From Aquamicrobium defluvii (GTDB lineage Bacteria; Pseudomonadota; Alphaproteobacteria; Rhizobiales; Rhizobiaceae), in NCBI RefSeq assembly GCF_004363725.1, contig NZ_SNZF01000019.1, forward strand, positions 24,866-88,865: a DNA stretch of 64,000 bases, given 5' to 3'. This document shows positions 1-7,795 of this stretch, in pieces (position 1 is the first letter of the stretch; every line of letters starts with the position of its first letter). The position numbers and the translations under genes are program-made. Below the pieces are notes generated by a model. The model was not told the origin of the DNA. It made no database searches and saw nothing but the letters and a program-made list of their open reading frames with translations.

Positions 1-337
1 TCTGGCTCATGTGATGGAAGGCGGTCTGTTCGAAAGCTGGCTTCGCAGCGCCGCGGCCGTCACCCGGCCGCGCGGCGGCGTTTGCGTCATCGCGCGCCCG
101 GAATCCCTGGGTGCCATCCTCGATGCGATGGGCGGCCGTTTCGGCAATGCCGAGCTCCTGGCCATTCATCCGCGGCCGGACGCGGCGGCGATCCGCATCG
201 TCGTTCGCGCCGTGCGGGGCGCGCGCGGAAAGCTCGCCATCCGCCCGCCGCTGATCCTGCACGAGAGCGGCAGCGACCGTTTCAGCGCCCACACCGACCG
301 CATAAACAACGGGCTCGCCTCCCTTTTCGGCGACTGA
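1..337 (+). CDS. TrmN6-like tRNA methyltransferase, C-terminal part (5' end outside window)
   Basis: Only the last 111 codons are present (first full codon at base 2), so the SAM-binding motifs lie outside the window. What remains has the alternating IHPRP, AIRIVVRAVRGARGK and PPLILHESG blocks that I associate with the C-terminus of the YfiC/TrmN6 family, which methylates N6 of A37 in tRNA1(Val). Family assignment is by memory of this tail only, so another Rossmann-fold methyltransferase is possible. The S49 peptidase gene follows after 30 bases in the same direction, which suggests co-transcription. Confidence 0.6.
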   Translation, partial: LAHVMEGGLFESWLRSAAAVTRPRGGVCVIARPESLGAILDAMGGRFGNAELLAIHPRPDAAAIRIVVRAVRGARGKLAIRPPLILHESGSDRFSAHTDRINNGLASLFGD

Positions 338-367
338 CGCCTTTGCCGGGGCTGCCCGAATGCCTAC

Positions 368-1258
368 ATGCCTCGCACATTGCCGGAGACATCTGCCTTG
401 AAGAAACTGTTCAACCGCCTCCTGCCGAAAGCGTGGCGTTCCAATGCCGTCACCATCCCGGTCATCCGCCTGCATGGCAGCATCATGGCGGGCGGATCGC
501 AACTGCGCCCCGCCCTCTCGCTGGCCACGACCGCCGGGCTGATCGAAAAAGCCTTCGCGCTCGATGCGCCCGCCATCGCCATATCCATCAATTCGCCCGG
601 CGGCTCGCCGGTGCAGTCGCGGCTGATCTACAAGCGCATCCGCGACCTCGCCGCCGAGAAGAACCGCAAGGTGATGGTGTTCGTGGAGGACGTGGCGGCC
701 TCGGGCGGCTACATGATCGCGCTGGCGGGAGACGAGATCATCGCCGATCCTTCCTCCATCGTCGGATCCATCGGCGTGGTTTCGGCCTCGTTCGGCTTTC
801 CGGAACTCCTGAAGAAGATCGGCGTCGAGCGCCGTGTCCACACCGCCGGCAAGAACAAGGCGGTGCTCGATCCCTTCAGACCGGAGAGAAAAGAGGACGT
901 CGAGCGGCTGAAGAGCCTGCAACTCGAAATCCACGACACTTTCATCGATCTGGTCAGGGAACGGCGCGGCGCGCGGCTTGCGGACGATCCCGACCTGTTC
1001 ACCGGCCTGTTCTGGACCGGAAAGAAGGGGCTGGAACTCGGCCTCGTCGATTCGCTGGGCGACATGCGCTCGGTGCTGAAGCAACGCTATGGCGCGAAGA
1101 CCCGCCTCAAGCTGATCAGCGCCCAGCGCGGCCTGCTTTCGCGGATCGGGCCGTTCGGATCGCGCGGCGGGGCTGCGCCCGAAATGGCGGCCGCCGCGGT
1201 CGAGGGCATGCTGGATGCGGCGCAGGAGCGCGCCCTCTGGTCGCGCTTCGGCCTTTGA
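368..1258 (+). CDS. S49 family serine peptidase (SppA/SohB-like)
   Basis: A 296-residue protein of the signal-peptide-peptidase clan. The family uses a Ser-Lys dyad to cut membrane-embedded or misfolded peptides. The block VAASGGYM puts the nucleophile at about Ser112, and HTAGKNKAVLDPF supplies the general-base lysine at 162-164. The motif INSPGGS near residue 74-80 is the usual oxyanion/strand region. There is no obvious N-terminal membrane helix, unlike Escherichia coli SohB, so it may be peripheral or cytoplasmic. The length fits single-domain bacterial S49 proteins. It sits between the methyltransferase fragment and a small membrane protein gene, all rightward. The exact physiological substrate cannot be inferred. 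Confidence 0.88.
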   Translation: MPRTLPETSALKKLFNRLLPKAWRSNAVTIPVIRLHGSIMAGGSQLRPALSLATTAGLIEKAFALDAPAIAISINSPGGSPVQSRLIYKRIRDLAAEKNRKVMVFVEDVAASGGYMIALAGDEIIADPSSIVGSIGVVSASFGFPELLKKIGVERRVHTAGKNKAVLDPFRPERKEDVERLKSLQLEIHDTFIDLVRERRGARLADDPDLFTGLFWTGKKGLELGLVDSLGDMRSVLKQRYGAKTRLKLISAQRGLLSRIGPFGSRGGAAPEMAAAAVEGMLDAAQERALWSRFGL

Positions 1259-1333
1259 AAAACCGCACGTACGCGCTACCATTGTCCGTGATCGGCCATA
1301 TGTCCTTGAGCATAGCGCCGCAGGAGAGTTGAG

Positions 1334-1519
1334 ATGCCGCAGATCATCTTCTTCGTTGCCGTGGGTATTGTCGCCTATGTCGGCTACCGCGCCTTCGTGC
1401 GGGAGGCCGAACGCGTGACGGCCAAGATCCGCCGTACCGAGAAACAGCAGGCAACGGGCGCGAACGGCACCCTCGTCAAGGACCCGAAAACCGGCGAATA
1501 CCGCGTCGCAAGGGACTGA
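1334..1519 (+). CDS. small single-pass membrane protein, unknown function
   Basis: This 61-residue protein has one N-terminal hydrophobic helix (about residues 3-20) followed by a charged tail rich in Lys, Arg and Thr, ending in a KDPKTGEYRVARD-like segment. A GGAGAG Shine-Dalgarno element lies just upstream of ATG 1334. It lies 75 bases after the S49 peptidase gene and 9 bases before the GTG of ispE, so it probably belongs to the same transcript. I do not recognise a named family. Similar small proteins next to ispE are, as I recall, common in rhizobial genomes. The topology (N-in or N-out) cannot be fixed from sequence. Confidence 0.7.
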   Translation: MPQIIFFVAVGIVAYVGYRAFVREAERVTAKIRRTEKQQATGANGTLVKDPKTGEYRVARD

Positions 1520-1528
1520 TCGCCTTCC

Positions 1529-2395
1529 GTGGACGCAATCGCCGCGCTTTCCGAGGCCGCGCCGGCCAAGATCAATCTCGCCCTGCATGTCGTCGGCCGC
1601 CGGACGGATGGCTATCATGAGCTGGAGACGCTTGCCGTCTTCACTCAATATGGCGACCGCCTGACTGTCGAAGGCGGGCTGCGCGACCACTTCTCCATCC
1701 ATGGCCCCTATGCCGACGGACTGCCGACCGACCATGGCAATCTGGTCGTGCGTGCCCGCGAGGCGCTGCGGCGCATCTGCACCGGAGCCGATATGGCGCC
1801 TGTCTCCATCCGGCTTGAAAAGAACCTGCCGGTCGCCTCGGGCATCGGCGGAGGATCGAGCGACGCTGCGGCGGTGCTGCGGGCGCTGGCACGCCACTGG
1901 CAGTTGACGGACAGCCAGGCCCTTGCCGCCGTAGCGCCGGGGCTCGGCGCGGATGTGCCGATGTGCCTTGCCGCCCGGCCCTTGCTGGCGCGTGGCGCCG
2001 GCGAGCGCATCGAGCCGGTATCCGGCCTGCCGAAGCTTGCCGTCGTGCTGGTCAATCCGGGTGTGGAAGTGTCGACGCCGCAGGTGTTTTCCGCGCTTTC
2101 CAGCCGGGAGAACCCGCCGCTGCAAGCCCTGCCGGGCAAGGCCGATTTTGCGTCCCTGCTCGGCTGGCTGGCCGCCAGCCGCAACGATCTGGAAGCCCCT
2201 GCGCTGGCGATAGCGCCCGTCATCGCCGAGAGCCTTTCGGCGCTTGGAGCCAGCGGCGCCGCTTTTGCGCGCATGTCGGGCTCGGGCGCGACCTGCTTCG
2301 GCCTCTATGAGAGCGAGCATGCCGCGAAAGCGGCGGCCGCAACCATCAGGCGCGAGCGGCCGGACTGGTTCGTCGTCGCGACGACCACAGGCTGA
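1529..2395 (+). CDS. ispE: 4-diphosphocytidyl-2-C-methyl-D-erythritol kinase
   Basis: The 288-residue GHMP kinase of the MEP isoprenoid pathway phosphorylates the 2-hydroxyl of CDP-methylerythritol with ATP in the cytoplasm. The N-terminal PAKINLALHVVG block (about residues 12-23) and the glycine/serine-rich ATP loop LPVASGIGGGSSDA (about 100-113) are diagnostic, as is the C-terminal MSGSGATCFGLY motif. The length matches the family. Translation most likely starts at GTG 1529, where the conserved N-terminus begins. moaB starts 4 bases after the stop, so the two are co-translated. The gene is essential wherever the MEP route is the only isoprenoid source, as in most alphaproteobacteria. Confidence 0.96.
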   Translation: MDAIAALSEAAPAKINLALHVVGRRTDGYHELETLAVFTQYGDRLTVEGGLRDHFSIHGPYADGLPTDHGNLVVRAREALRRICTGADMAPVSIRLEKNLPVASGIGGGSSDAAAVLRALARHWQLTDSQALAAVAPGLGADVPMCLAARPLLARGAGERIEPVSGLPKLAVVLVNPGVEVSTPQVFSALSSRENPPLQALPGKADFASLLGWLAASRNDLEAPALAIAPVIAESLSALGASGAAFARMSGSGATCFGLYESEHAAKAAAATIRRERPDWFVVATTTG

Positions 2396-2399
2396 AACC

Positions 2400-2939
2400 A
2401 TGGCAGAGCAACGCCCGTTCATACCCGTGCGCATCGCGGTGCTGACCGTGTCGGACACGCGCAGCCTCGCCGACGACCGCTCCGGCCAGACACTGGCCGA
2501 ACGCATCGTGGAAGCCGGCCACATCCTTGCCGCGCGCGACATCGTGACCGACGACAAGGACAGAATCGGGGAAAAAGTGCTGGGCTGGTCGCAGGACGCC
2601 GGCATCGACGTCGTCATCACCACCGGCGGCACCGGCTTCACCGGCCGCGACGTCACGCCCGATGCTCTGGAACCGATCTTCGAAAAGCGCATGGACGGCT
2701 TCTCGGAAGTCTTCCACCGCATCTCCTACGACAAGATCGGGACTTCCACGATCCAGAGCCGCGCCACCGGCGGCGTGGTCAACGCCACGTTCGTCTTCGT
2801 GCTGCCGGGTTCGCCCGGGGCCTGCCGCGACGCCTGGGACGGCATTTTGAAGGCACAGCTCGACTACCGGCACATGCCCTGCAATTTCGTTGAGATCATG
2901 CCCAGGCTGGACGAACATCTGCGCCGGGGAAAAGGCTGA
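2400..2939 (+). CDS. moaB: molybdenum cofactor biosynthesis protein B
   Basis: A 179-residue MoaB/MogA-family protein, which binds or adenylylates molybdopterin during molybdenum cofactor synthesis. It shows the family motifs TVSDTRSLADDRSG near the N-terminus, TTGGTGFTGRDVTPDA at about 74-89, and LPGSPGACRDAW near the C-terminus. The start at ATG 2400 lies 4 bases after ispE and gives the normal family N-terminus. A longer in-frame reading into ispE is not needed. The adjacent moeB-like gene of the same pathway is 31 kb away. It converges on the NlpC/P60 gene, with only 9 bases between stops and no visible terminator hairpin. Confidence 0.93.
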   Translation: MAEQRPFIPVRIAVLTVSDTRSLADDRSGQTLAERIVEAGHILAARDIVTDDKDRIGEKVLGWSQDAGIDVVITTGGTGFTGRDVTPDALEPIFEKRMDGFSEVFHRISYDKIGTSTIQSRATGGVVNATFVFVLPGSPGACRDAWDGILKAQLDYRHMPCNFVEIMPRLDEHLRRGKG

Positions 2940-2948
2940 ACCGGCAGC

Positions 2949-3809
2949 TTACGGGCGGCGGAAGCCGGTCGGGGTTCCGTAGAGATAGCCGATGCGGGCA
3001 ATCGCCTCGTGCAGACCTTCGCGCGCCACCGTCATCGTGTGGCCGTTGGCGTGGATCATGTCGCGCCCGTCGGTCATGATCGCGACATGCCCCTTCCAGA
3101 ACACCAGATCGCCGCGCCGAAGGCCGGCATGGTCTGCGCCCGGATCGAACGCCTCGCCAAGCCCTGCCGCCTGCATGTCCGAATCTCGCAGCACGTCGCG
3201 CCCGGCCATGCGCATGGCAAGCTGGACGAGACCGGAGCAATCGATGCCGAAGCCGGAAACCCCGCCCCACAGATAGGGCGTGCCGAGCAGCGTTTCCGCC
3301 ACGGCCACGTAATCCGGCGCATATTGGCCCAGCGGCACGAGATGGCGGGCGATCAGCGCCTTGCCGTCCGCCAGCAGCGCATAGTTCGTGCCACGCGTTT
3401 CGGCCGCGCCCACCACAGTCACCGCCGATCCGAGCGACAGCGTGCCGGCACGCGCAAAACGAAGATCGGGGCCAGGATAGACAAATGTGCGCGGCACACA
3501 GACCAGATGCGTCGGCGCGGCGCCGCGTTGGCCGATTTCGGCTTCGCGCACATAGCCGACATAGCCATCACGCTCCGCCTGCACCCATGCCCAGCCGTTC
3601 GCGACCTCGTAGACCAGCACGTCGTCGCCGAACAGGAACTGCGTGTTGACGCCGGCATCGGCGCGCGGCGCCGTCAGCACATCCGCGACCGCCACGGAAA
3701 TGCGGGCGGGCTTGCCCTGAACGAAACGCCCGGCCTCCACCTGCCCTTCAAGCCGCATGTCGGCAAGGTCGGGGCGGAATGCATGGAGACGGCTGTCGCG
3801 TATGGTCAC
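2949..3809 (-). CDS. NlpC/P60 family cell-wall peptidase with N-terminal SH3-like domains
   Basis: A 286-residue protein. The C-terminal NlpC/P60 domain carries the catalytic triad: Cys191 in GFGIDCSGLV, His241 in WKGHVAIM and His253 in MIHANGHTM. Such enzymes cut gamma-D-Glu-to-diamino-acid bonds in peptidoglycan stem peptides. Residues about 35-160 hold two SH3b-like beta modules (VADVLTAPRADA... and VCVPRTFVYPGPD...), which in this family bind the wall peptide. No signal peptide is visible, so it may act on recycled muropeptides in the cytoplasm, consistent with an upstream aminopeptidase gene. It is the last gene of a leftward group (aminopeptidase, MarR-like regulator, this gene), with a 12-base gap to the regulator. 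Confidence 0.92.
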   Translation of the reverse strand: MTIRDSRLHAFRPDLADMRLEGQVEAGRFVQGKPARISVAVADVLTAPRADAGVNTQFLFGDDVLVYEVANGWAWVQAERDGYVGYVREAEIGQRGAAPTHLVCVPRTFVYPGPDLRFARAGTLSLGSAVTVVGAAETRGTNYALLADGKALIARHLVPLGQYAPDYVAVAETLLGTPYLWGGVSGFGIDCSGLVQLAMRMAGRDVLRDSDMQAAGLGEAFDPGADHAGLRRGDLVFWKGHVAIMTDGRDMIHANGHTMTVAREGLHEAIARIGYLYGTPTGFRRP

Positions 3810-3821
3810 GGTCGGCTGCTT

Positions 3822-4172
3822 TCAGATCGGAAGTTGGAGTGCCTCGTCGACAATAGCATCGCCGAAGCGCTCGACATAGAGCGCGCCTTCCACGGTTCGC
3901 CGGATCAGCACGTTGCGGCGATCCTGCTCGTCGCGGTGGCGCGATACAAGCTTCATGGCGCCCATCGTGTCGAGCGCACGGGTGATGACCGGCTTGGTGA
4001 CATTGAGCCTCGCGGCGAGCCCGCGCACGGTATGCGGCGGCGGGTCGAGATAGATGGTGAACAGGATTGCCATCTGCCGCATGGTCAGGTCCGGCGCGTC
4101 GTCACGCACCTCATGCAGGCACACCTGTTGCCACAGCCGCAAGGCCTGTATCGGACGCATGGAAACCGTCAT
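3822..4172 (-). CDS. MarR-like winged-helix transcriptional regulator
   Basis: About 116 residues with a MarR-type winged helix: the recognition helix region reads VRGLAARLNVTKPVITRALDTMG and the wing reads SRHRDEQDRRNVLIR, which is the classic DRR wing signature. This is shorter than typical MarR proteins (about 140-150 residues), because the C-terminal dimerisation helix is cut short. The start is uncertain: ATG 4172 is chosen, but a GTG at 4190 and an ATG at 4160 are in frame and no strong ribosome binding site decides. It lies between the M17 aminopeptidase and the NlpC/P60 gene in one orientation, so it may control them. No ligand can be inferred. Confidence 0.82.
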   Translation of the reverse strand: MTVSMRPIQALRLWQQVCLHEVRDDAPDLTMRQMAILFTIYLDPPPHTVRGLAARLNVTKPVITRALDTMGAMKLVSRHRDEQDRRNVLIRRTVEGALYVERFGDAIVDEALQLPI

Positions 4173-4229
4173 GCTTCCGATCTGCCACAAAATCGTTTCG
4201 GTTCCGTTTCAGTCCGGCGGGCAGCCACC

Positions 4230-5597
4230 TCACCCGAAGCGATGCGAAATCACCTGTTCCAGCGCGCGTATTCCCTGCGCCTCGCCGCCTGCCGGCCCGT
4301 GCGGTCTTTCGGCCGGGTTCCAGGCATAGATGTCGAAATGCACCCAGGCTGCGGTGTTCTCCACAAATCGCCTGAGGAACAGTGCGGCCGTGATCGATCC
4401 GGCGAAGCCATCGGCATTCACGTTGTTCAGATCGGCGACCTTCGACGCCATCTTTGCATCGTAGGGTTGCCACAGCGGCATGCGCCACAGCGGATCCTCC
4501 ACATCTGCGGATGCGGCGGCGATGTCGGCGGCCAGTGTCTCGTCATTCGTATAGAAGGGCGGCAGGTCGGGGCCGAGCGCCACGCGCGCCGCACCCGTCA
4601 GCGTCGCCATATCGACGAGCAGCGCCGGCTTTTCCTCATCGGCCAGCGCCAGTGCATCGCCCAGCACGAGACGTCCCTCCGCATCGGTGTTGCCGATCTC
4701 GACAGTCAGCCCCTTGCGGCTTGGCAGGATGTCGCCGGGACGGAAAGCATTCCCGGAAATGGCGTTCTCCACCGCGGGAATGAGAACGCGCAGCCGCACC
4801 TTCAGGCCGGCCCCCATGATCATGGAAGCGAGGCCGAGCACGTTCGCCGCCCCGCCCATGTCCTTCTTCATCAAAAGCATTCCGGATGCCGGCTTGATGT
4901 CGAGCCCCCCTGTGTCGAAGCACACGCCCTTGCCCACCAGTGTCACTTTCGGCGCATCCTGCGGCCCCCAACGCAGGTCGATGAGGCGCGGCGCCTGCGC
5001 GGCCGCGCGGCCAACCGCATGGATCATCGGGAAATTGGCTGCGAGGAGGTCATCCCCAGCCGTCACCGAAACCTCCGCTCCATGCTTGCGGGCCAGTTCC
5101 CGCACTGCCTGCTCCAGCGCGTCGGGGCCCATATCGTTGGTCGGCGTGTTCACCAGATTCCGGGTCAGGAAAATGCTTTGCGCCAGTCGTTCCAGCCGCC
5201 CGGCATCGACCCCGTCGGGCAGGGCCAGCCGCAGCGCCCGGCCAGGCTTCTTGCCGTAGCGGGTGAAGACATAGCCGCCGAGCGCAATTGCCAGCGCCGC
5301 CAGTTCCGGCTTGTCCAGCCGCCCTTGCAGCCGCCAGTCCCCCTCCGGCAACGAGCCGGCGAGGCTTCCGAGCGCCAGCGCACCCTTCGATCCGTCGCCG
5401 AGGCCGAACAGCGCGCCCCCGATCTTCCCGTCCTCACCCGGCAGAACCAGCGTCTTGCCGGCTTCGCCGGTGAAACCGTTGGCCTTCGCCCAGGCCAGCG
5501 CCTGCGGCGACAATCCGCTGCTTTCAAGGCCGTCCTTTCCGACCAGATGAACGGGAAGCGCTCCGGCAAGACCGGTTGCGGTGAACTCTACAGCCAT
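4230..5597 (-). CDS. leucyl aminopeptidase family protein (peptidase M17)
   Basis: The 455-residue protein belongs to peptidase family M17, two-metal exopeptidases that release N-terminal residues from peptides in the cytoplasm. The signature NTDAEGRLVLGDA is at about 303-315, and the metal-binding VGKGVCFDTGGLDIKP block at 221-236. ATLTGAARVALG follows shortly after. The N-terminal domain is shorter and more divergent than in E. coli PepA (503 residues), which fits the PepB/LAP-like subgroup of alphaproteobacteria. ATG 5597 is chosen because the N-terminal domain begins there. Upstream in-frame codons give only unconserved Arg/Gly-rich sequence. It heads a leftward group with the MarR-like and NlpC/P60 genes. 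Confidence 0.92.
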   Translation of the reverse strand: MAVEFTATGLAGALPVHLVGKDGLESSGLSPQALAWAKANGFTGEAGKTLVLPGEDGKIGGALFGLGDGSKGALALGSLAGSLPEGDWRLQGRLDKPELAALAIALGGYVFTRYGKKPGRALRLALPDGVDAGRLERLAQSIFLTRNLVNTPTNDMGPDALEQAVRELARKHGAEVSVTAGDDLLAANFPMIHAVGRAAAQAPRLIDLRWGPQDAPKVTLVGKGVCFDTGGLDIKPASGMLLMKKDMGGAANVLGLASMIMGAGLKVRLRVLIPAVENAISGNAFRPGDILPSRKGLTVEIGNTDAEGRLVLGDALALADEEKPALLVDMATLTGAARVALGPDLPPFYTNDETLAADIAAASADVEDPLWRMPLWQPYDAKMASKVADLNNVNADGFAGSITAALFLRRFVENTAAWVHFDIYAWNPAERPHGPAGGEAQGIRALEQVISHRFG

Positions 5598-5670
5598 CGT
5601 CTGTCTCCGGCCGGCACGGCCTGAGCCCCGCCGGCATTTCTCGTTTGCAAGCATTGCGTTGCCACGGCCT

Positions 5671-5768
5671 GGAGCGTTTCCGCTATTCTTCGAATCGCGG
5701 AAACGCTCCAACCTTTTATTTTACGCAATTCCGAACGCAAAACCGCTTCGCACTTTTGCTGGAATTGC
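5671..5768. repeat. intergenic palindromic repeat (copy A), two hairpins
   Basis: Two adjacent inverted repeats lie in the 340-base gap 5598-5937 between the divergent aminopeptidase and MscS genes. The first (5671-5709) pairs GGAGCGTTTCCG with CGGAAACGCTCC. The second (5725-5768) pairs GCAATTCC with GGAATTGC and encloses GCAAAA/TTTTGC. The second unit is nearly identical to one at 50050-50093 and, in reverse orientation, resembles 63702-63760. This marks a dispersed palindromic element of the type common in Rhizobiales intergenic DNA. The rest of the gap (5769-5937) holds no recognisable gene or promoter beyond the GTG start of the next gene. Confidence 0.85.
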
Positions 5769-5937
5769 TCTAGCAGGTCGCGCGCCATCCATAAACAGGC
5801 ACGAGCGCATCGCGGCCCCTGTATTGTCCGACTTCCGGCCCTATTTGGGCGAGGGGTTCAAACCGGACCGGTTATCGTTATGTTGCGGCCACAAAAACCC
5901 GCACCCCGATCACACAACATATGAGGCAAGCGAGACA

Positions 5938-7215
5938 GTGACGGTCTCAATTCAGGAATTTTTTCAGTCCCACCCCTGGCTTCAAACCCTGTCGGCGCTG
6001 GTCGCGCTCATACTGGCGGCCCTGTTCGCCAATTTCATCGTGAAGTCGGCTCTTCGGCAAATCCTCAATCGCATCGTTGCCAGAACCGCATTCGGCCGCG
6101 ACGAGGAGCTGCGCCGTCATGGCGTCATCGAACGGCTGTCCAACGTCATGCCGGCGATGGTGATCGCAGGCGGCATCACGCTCGTGCCGGGTCTGCCGGC
6201 AGTTATGGTCACCGTGGTGACGAACGTGGCGAACGCCTTCATGATCCTCATGGTGGCGATGGCGATGAGCGCTGCCTTCAACATTGTCGACACGCTCTAT
6301 CACCGCCGGCCGGAGGCGCGGATGAAGCCCATCAAGGGCTATATCCAGGTGGTCAAGATCGCGATCTACGTGGTCGCCGCGCTTCTGATGATCGCCACGC
6401 TCATCGACCGATCGCCGCTGATCCTGCTTTCGGGTCTCGGCGCCATGGCAGCGGTCCTCATCCTCGTCTTTCAGGATACGCTGCTTTCGCTTGTCGCCGG
6501 CATCCAGATCTCCTCGACGGGAATGGTGCGGGTGGGTGACTGGATCGAGATGCCGAGCCTGAACGCCGATGGCGACGTCATCGAGATTGCGCTGCATACG
6601 GTTCAGGTGCGCAATTTCGACAAGACCATCACCACGATTCCGATCCGCAAGCTGGTCACCGACTCCTTCAAGAACTGGCGCGGCATGCAGGAGTCGGGCG
6701 GACGGCGCATCAAGCGCTCGATCTATCTTGACCAGACCAGCATCCGCTTCCTTACGCCCGGGGAGCTCGGGAAGCTGGAGTCCTTCGGGCTGCTCGAAGC
6801 CTATCTGAAGCACAAGAAGACAGAGATTTCCGAGTGGAACGGCAAGCTCGGCGACAAGGCCAGGGTCGCCGCCAACACGCGCCGCATCACCAACATCGGC
6901 ACCTTCCGCGCCTATGTGGACACATATCTGCGCCACCATCCGGGCGTCCACAAGGCAATGACCATCATGGTGCGCCAGCTTCAACCGGGGCCGGAGGGCC
7001 TGCCGATAGAAATCTACTGCTTTGCCAACACCACGGTCTGGACATCCTATGAGGGCATTCAGGCGGATATCTTCGACCATCTGTTCGCCATCCTGCCCGA
7101 GTTCGGGCTGGCCGTATTCCAGAATCCGAGCGGCGCCGATCTCAGCTCATGGGCCTCGGCGCGTCCGTATCTTGCGAATCCCGATGCCGTCAAAGAACAG
7201 GTCGGCGTGAACTGA
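5938..7215 (+). CDS. mechanosensitive ion channel of the MscS family
   Basis: A 425-residue inner-membrane protein with about four to five hydrophobic helices in residues 15-170. These are followed by the MscS beta domain, whose entry reads VFQDTLLSLVAGIQISSTGMVRVGDWIEM and contains TVQVRNFDKTITTIPI. It has the longer architecture of the YbdG (MscM) group, with an extended C-terminal region after the beta domain. Members open under membrane tension and release solutes during osmotic downshock. GTG 5938 is chosen because conserved sequence begins there. The frame stays open upstream through the palindromic repeat but gives unconserved residues. The gene stands alone. Confidence 0.9.
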   Translation: MTVSIQEFFQSHPWLQTLSALVALILAALFANFIVKSALRQILNRIVARTAFGRDEELRRHGVIERLSNVMPAMVIAGGITLVPGLPAVMVTVVTNVANAFMILMVAMAMSAAFNIVDTLYHRRPEARMKPIKGYIQVVKIAIYVVAALLMIATLIDRSPLILLSGLGAMAAVLILVFQDTLLSLVAGIQISSTGMVRVGDWIEMPSLNADGDVIEIALHTVQVRNFDKTITTIPIRKLVTDSFKNWRGMQESGGRRIKRSIYLDQTSIRFLTPGELGKLESFGLLEAYLKHKKTEISEWNGKLGDKARVAANTRRITNIGTFRAYVDTYLRHHPGVHKAMTIMVRQLQPGPEGLPIEIYCFANTTVWTSYEGIQADIFDHLFAILPEFGLAVFQNPSGADLSSWASARPYLANPDAVKEQVGVN

Positions 7216-7364
7216 ACCACGCAGCAAACATCGCGGAACGCTCTGCGCTCCGCGCCCGCGTTTCGCGCCAACACACTAAGTGATCCTCGCATCATTCTCT
7301 GGCCTGCCTGCGGCTGCTAGACAGGCCAAGCCTTTCATAAGGCTGATTAAATACGAGGAAAAAC

Positions 7365-7607
7365 ATGAAGACCTATATTCTTGCCCTGTCCGTCATGATG
7401 GCCGCCACCCCGGCATTCGCCTGCACAACCGAAGAGCTCCAGTCAAAGGCGATGGAGGTTTCGACCAGGATGCAGGCACTGGCCGCCTCCAACCCGCAGA
7501 AGGCCACGGAGATCGGGCAGAAGCTGGCGACCGCCCAGTCCCAGGGCGCCACCGATCTCGAGGGTGCATGCAAGCTCTATGACGAGCTTCTGGAAGACAC
7601 GAAGTAA
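7365..7607 (+). CDS. small secreted protein, unknown function
   Basis: This 80-residue protein has a clear Sec signal peptide (Lys, hydrophobic core, cleavage after PAFA at about residue 19) and a helical, charged mature part of about 60 residues. The mature part holds two cysteines (Cys20 and one near residue 69) that could form a disulfide. The AGGAAAAAC ribosome-binding region precedes ATG 7365, and an intrinsic terminator follows directly, so it is a monocistronic unit. I do not recognise a family and assign no function. It is probably periplasmic. Confidence 0.75.
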   Translation: MKTYILALSVMMAATPAFACTTEELQSKAMEVSTRMQALAASNPQKATEIGQKLATAQSQGATDLEGACKLYDELLEDTK

Positions 7608-7621
7608 TCTTTTCAGGACCT

Positions 7622-7644
7622 GCGCCGGCGGAACCGCCGGCGCT
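7622..7644 (+). terminator. intrinsic terminator of the small secreted protein gene
   Basis: A perfect inverted repeat, GCGCCGGCGG / CCGCCGGCGC, sits 14 bases after the stop codon at 7607 and is followed by a T-rich run (TTTCCTTCC). The loop is short, so the innermost pairs probably open. Confidence 0.8.
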
Positions 7645-7705
7645 TTCCTTCCCTCTCCGGAAAATGGCCCGCTTTCTTGACGCTTTTGGCGCGCCGGGCC
7701 CCGAA

Positions 7706-7727
7706 TTAACCAACCATTAGGGTTAAC
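7706..7727 (+). promoter_or_regulatory. candidate CtrA box upstream of tadD
   Basis: TTAA at 7706-7709 is followed after exactly 7 bases by TTAG at 7717-7720, one mismatch from the CtrA full site TTAA-N7-TTAA. A further GGTTAAC lies directly after it (7721-7727). It is 70-90 bases upstream of the tadD start. CtrA control of Tad pilus genes is established in Caulobacter. Here the site is inferred from sequence only. Confidence 0.4.
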
Positions 7728-7795
7728 GGACTATTGATTTGCGTGAGGATCGGCCGCGTCAAAACGGCCGCGCCAGCAGATGGAGGCGGGCTCTC

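Noticed and set aside
3009..5624. Long open reading frame on the + strand (about 870 codons)
   Set aside because: It is antisense to the NlpC/P60, MarR-like and aminopeptidase genes, whose protein motifs are unambiguous. Long mirror frames are expected in GC-rich DNA.
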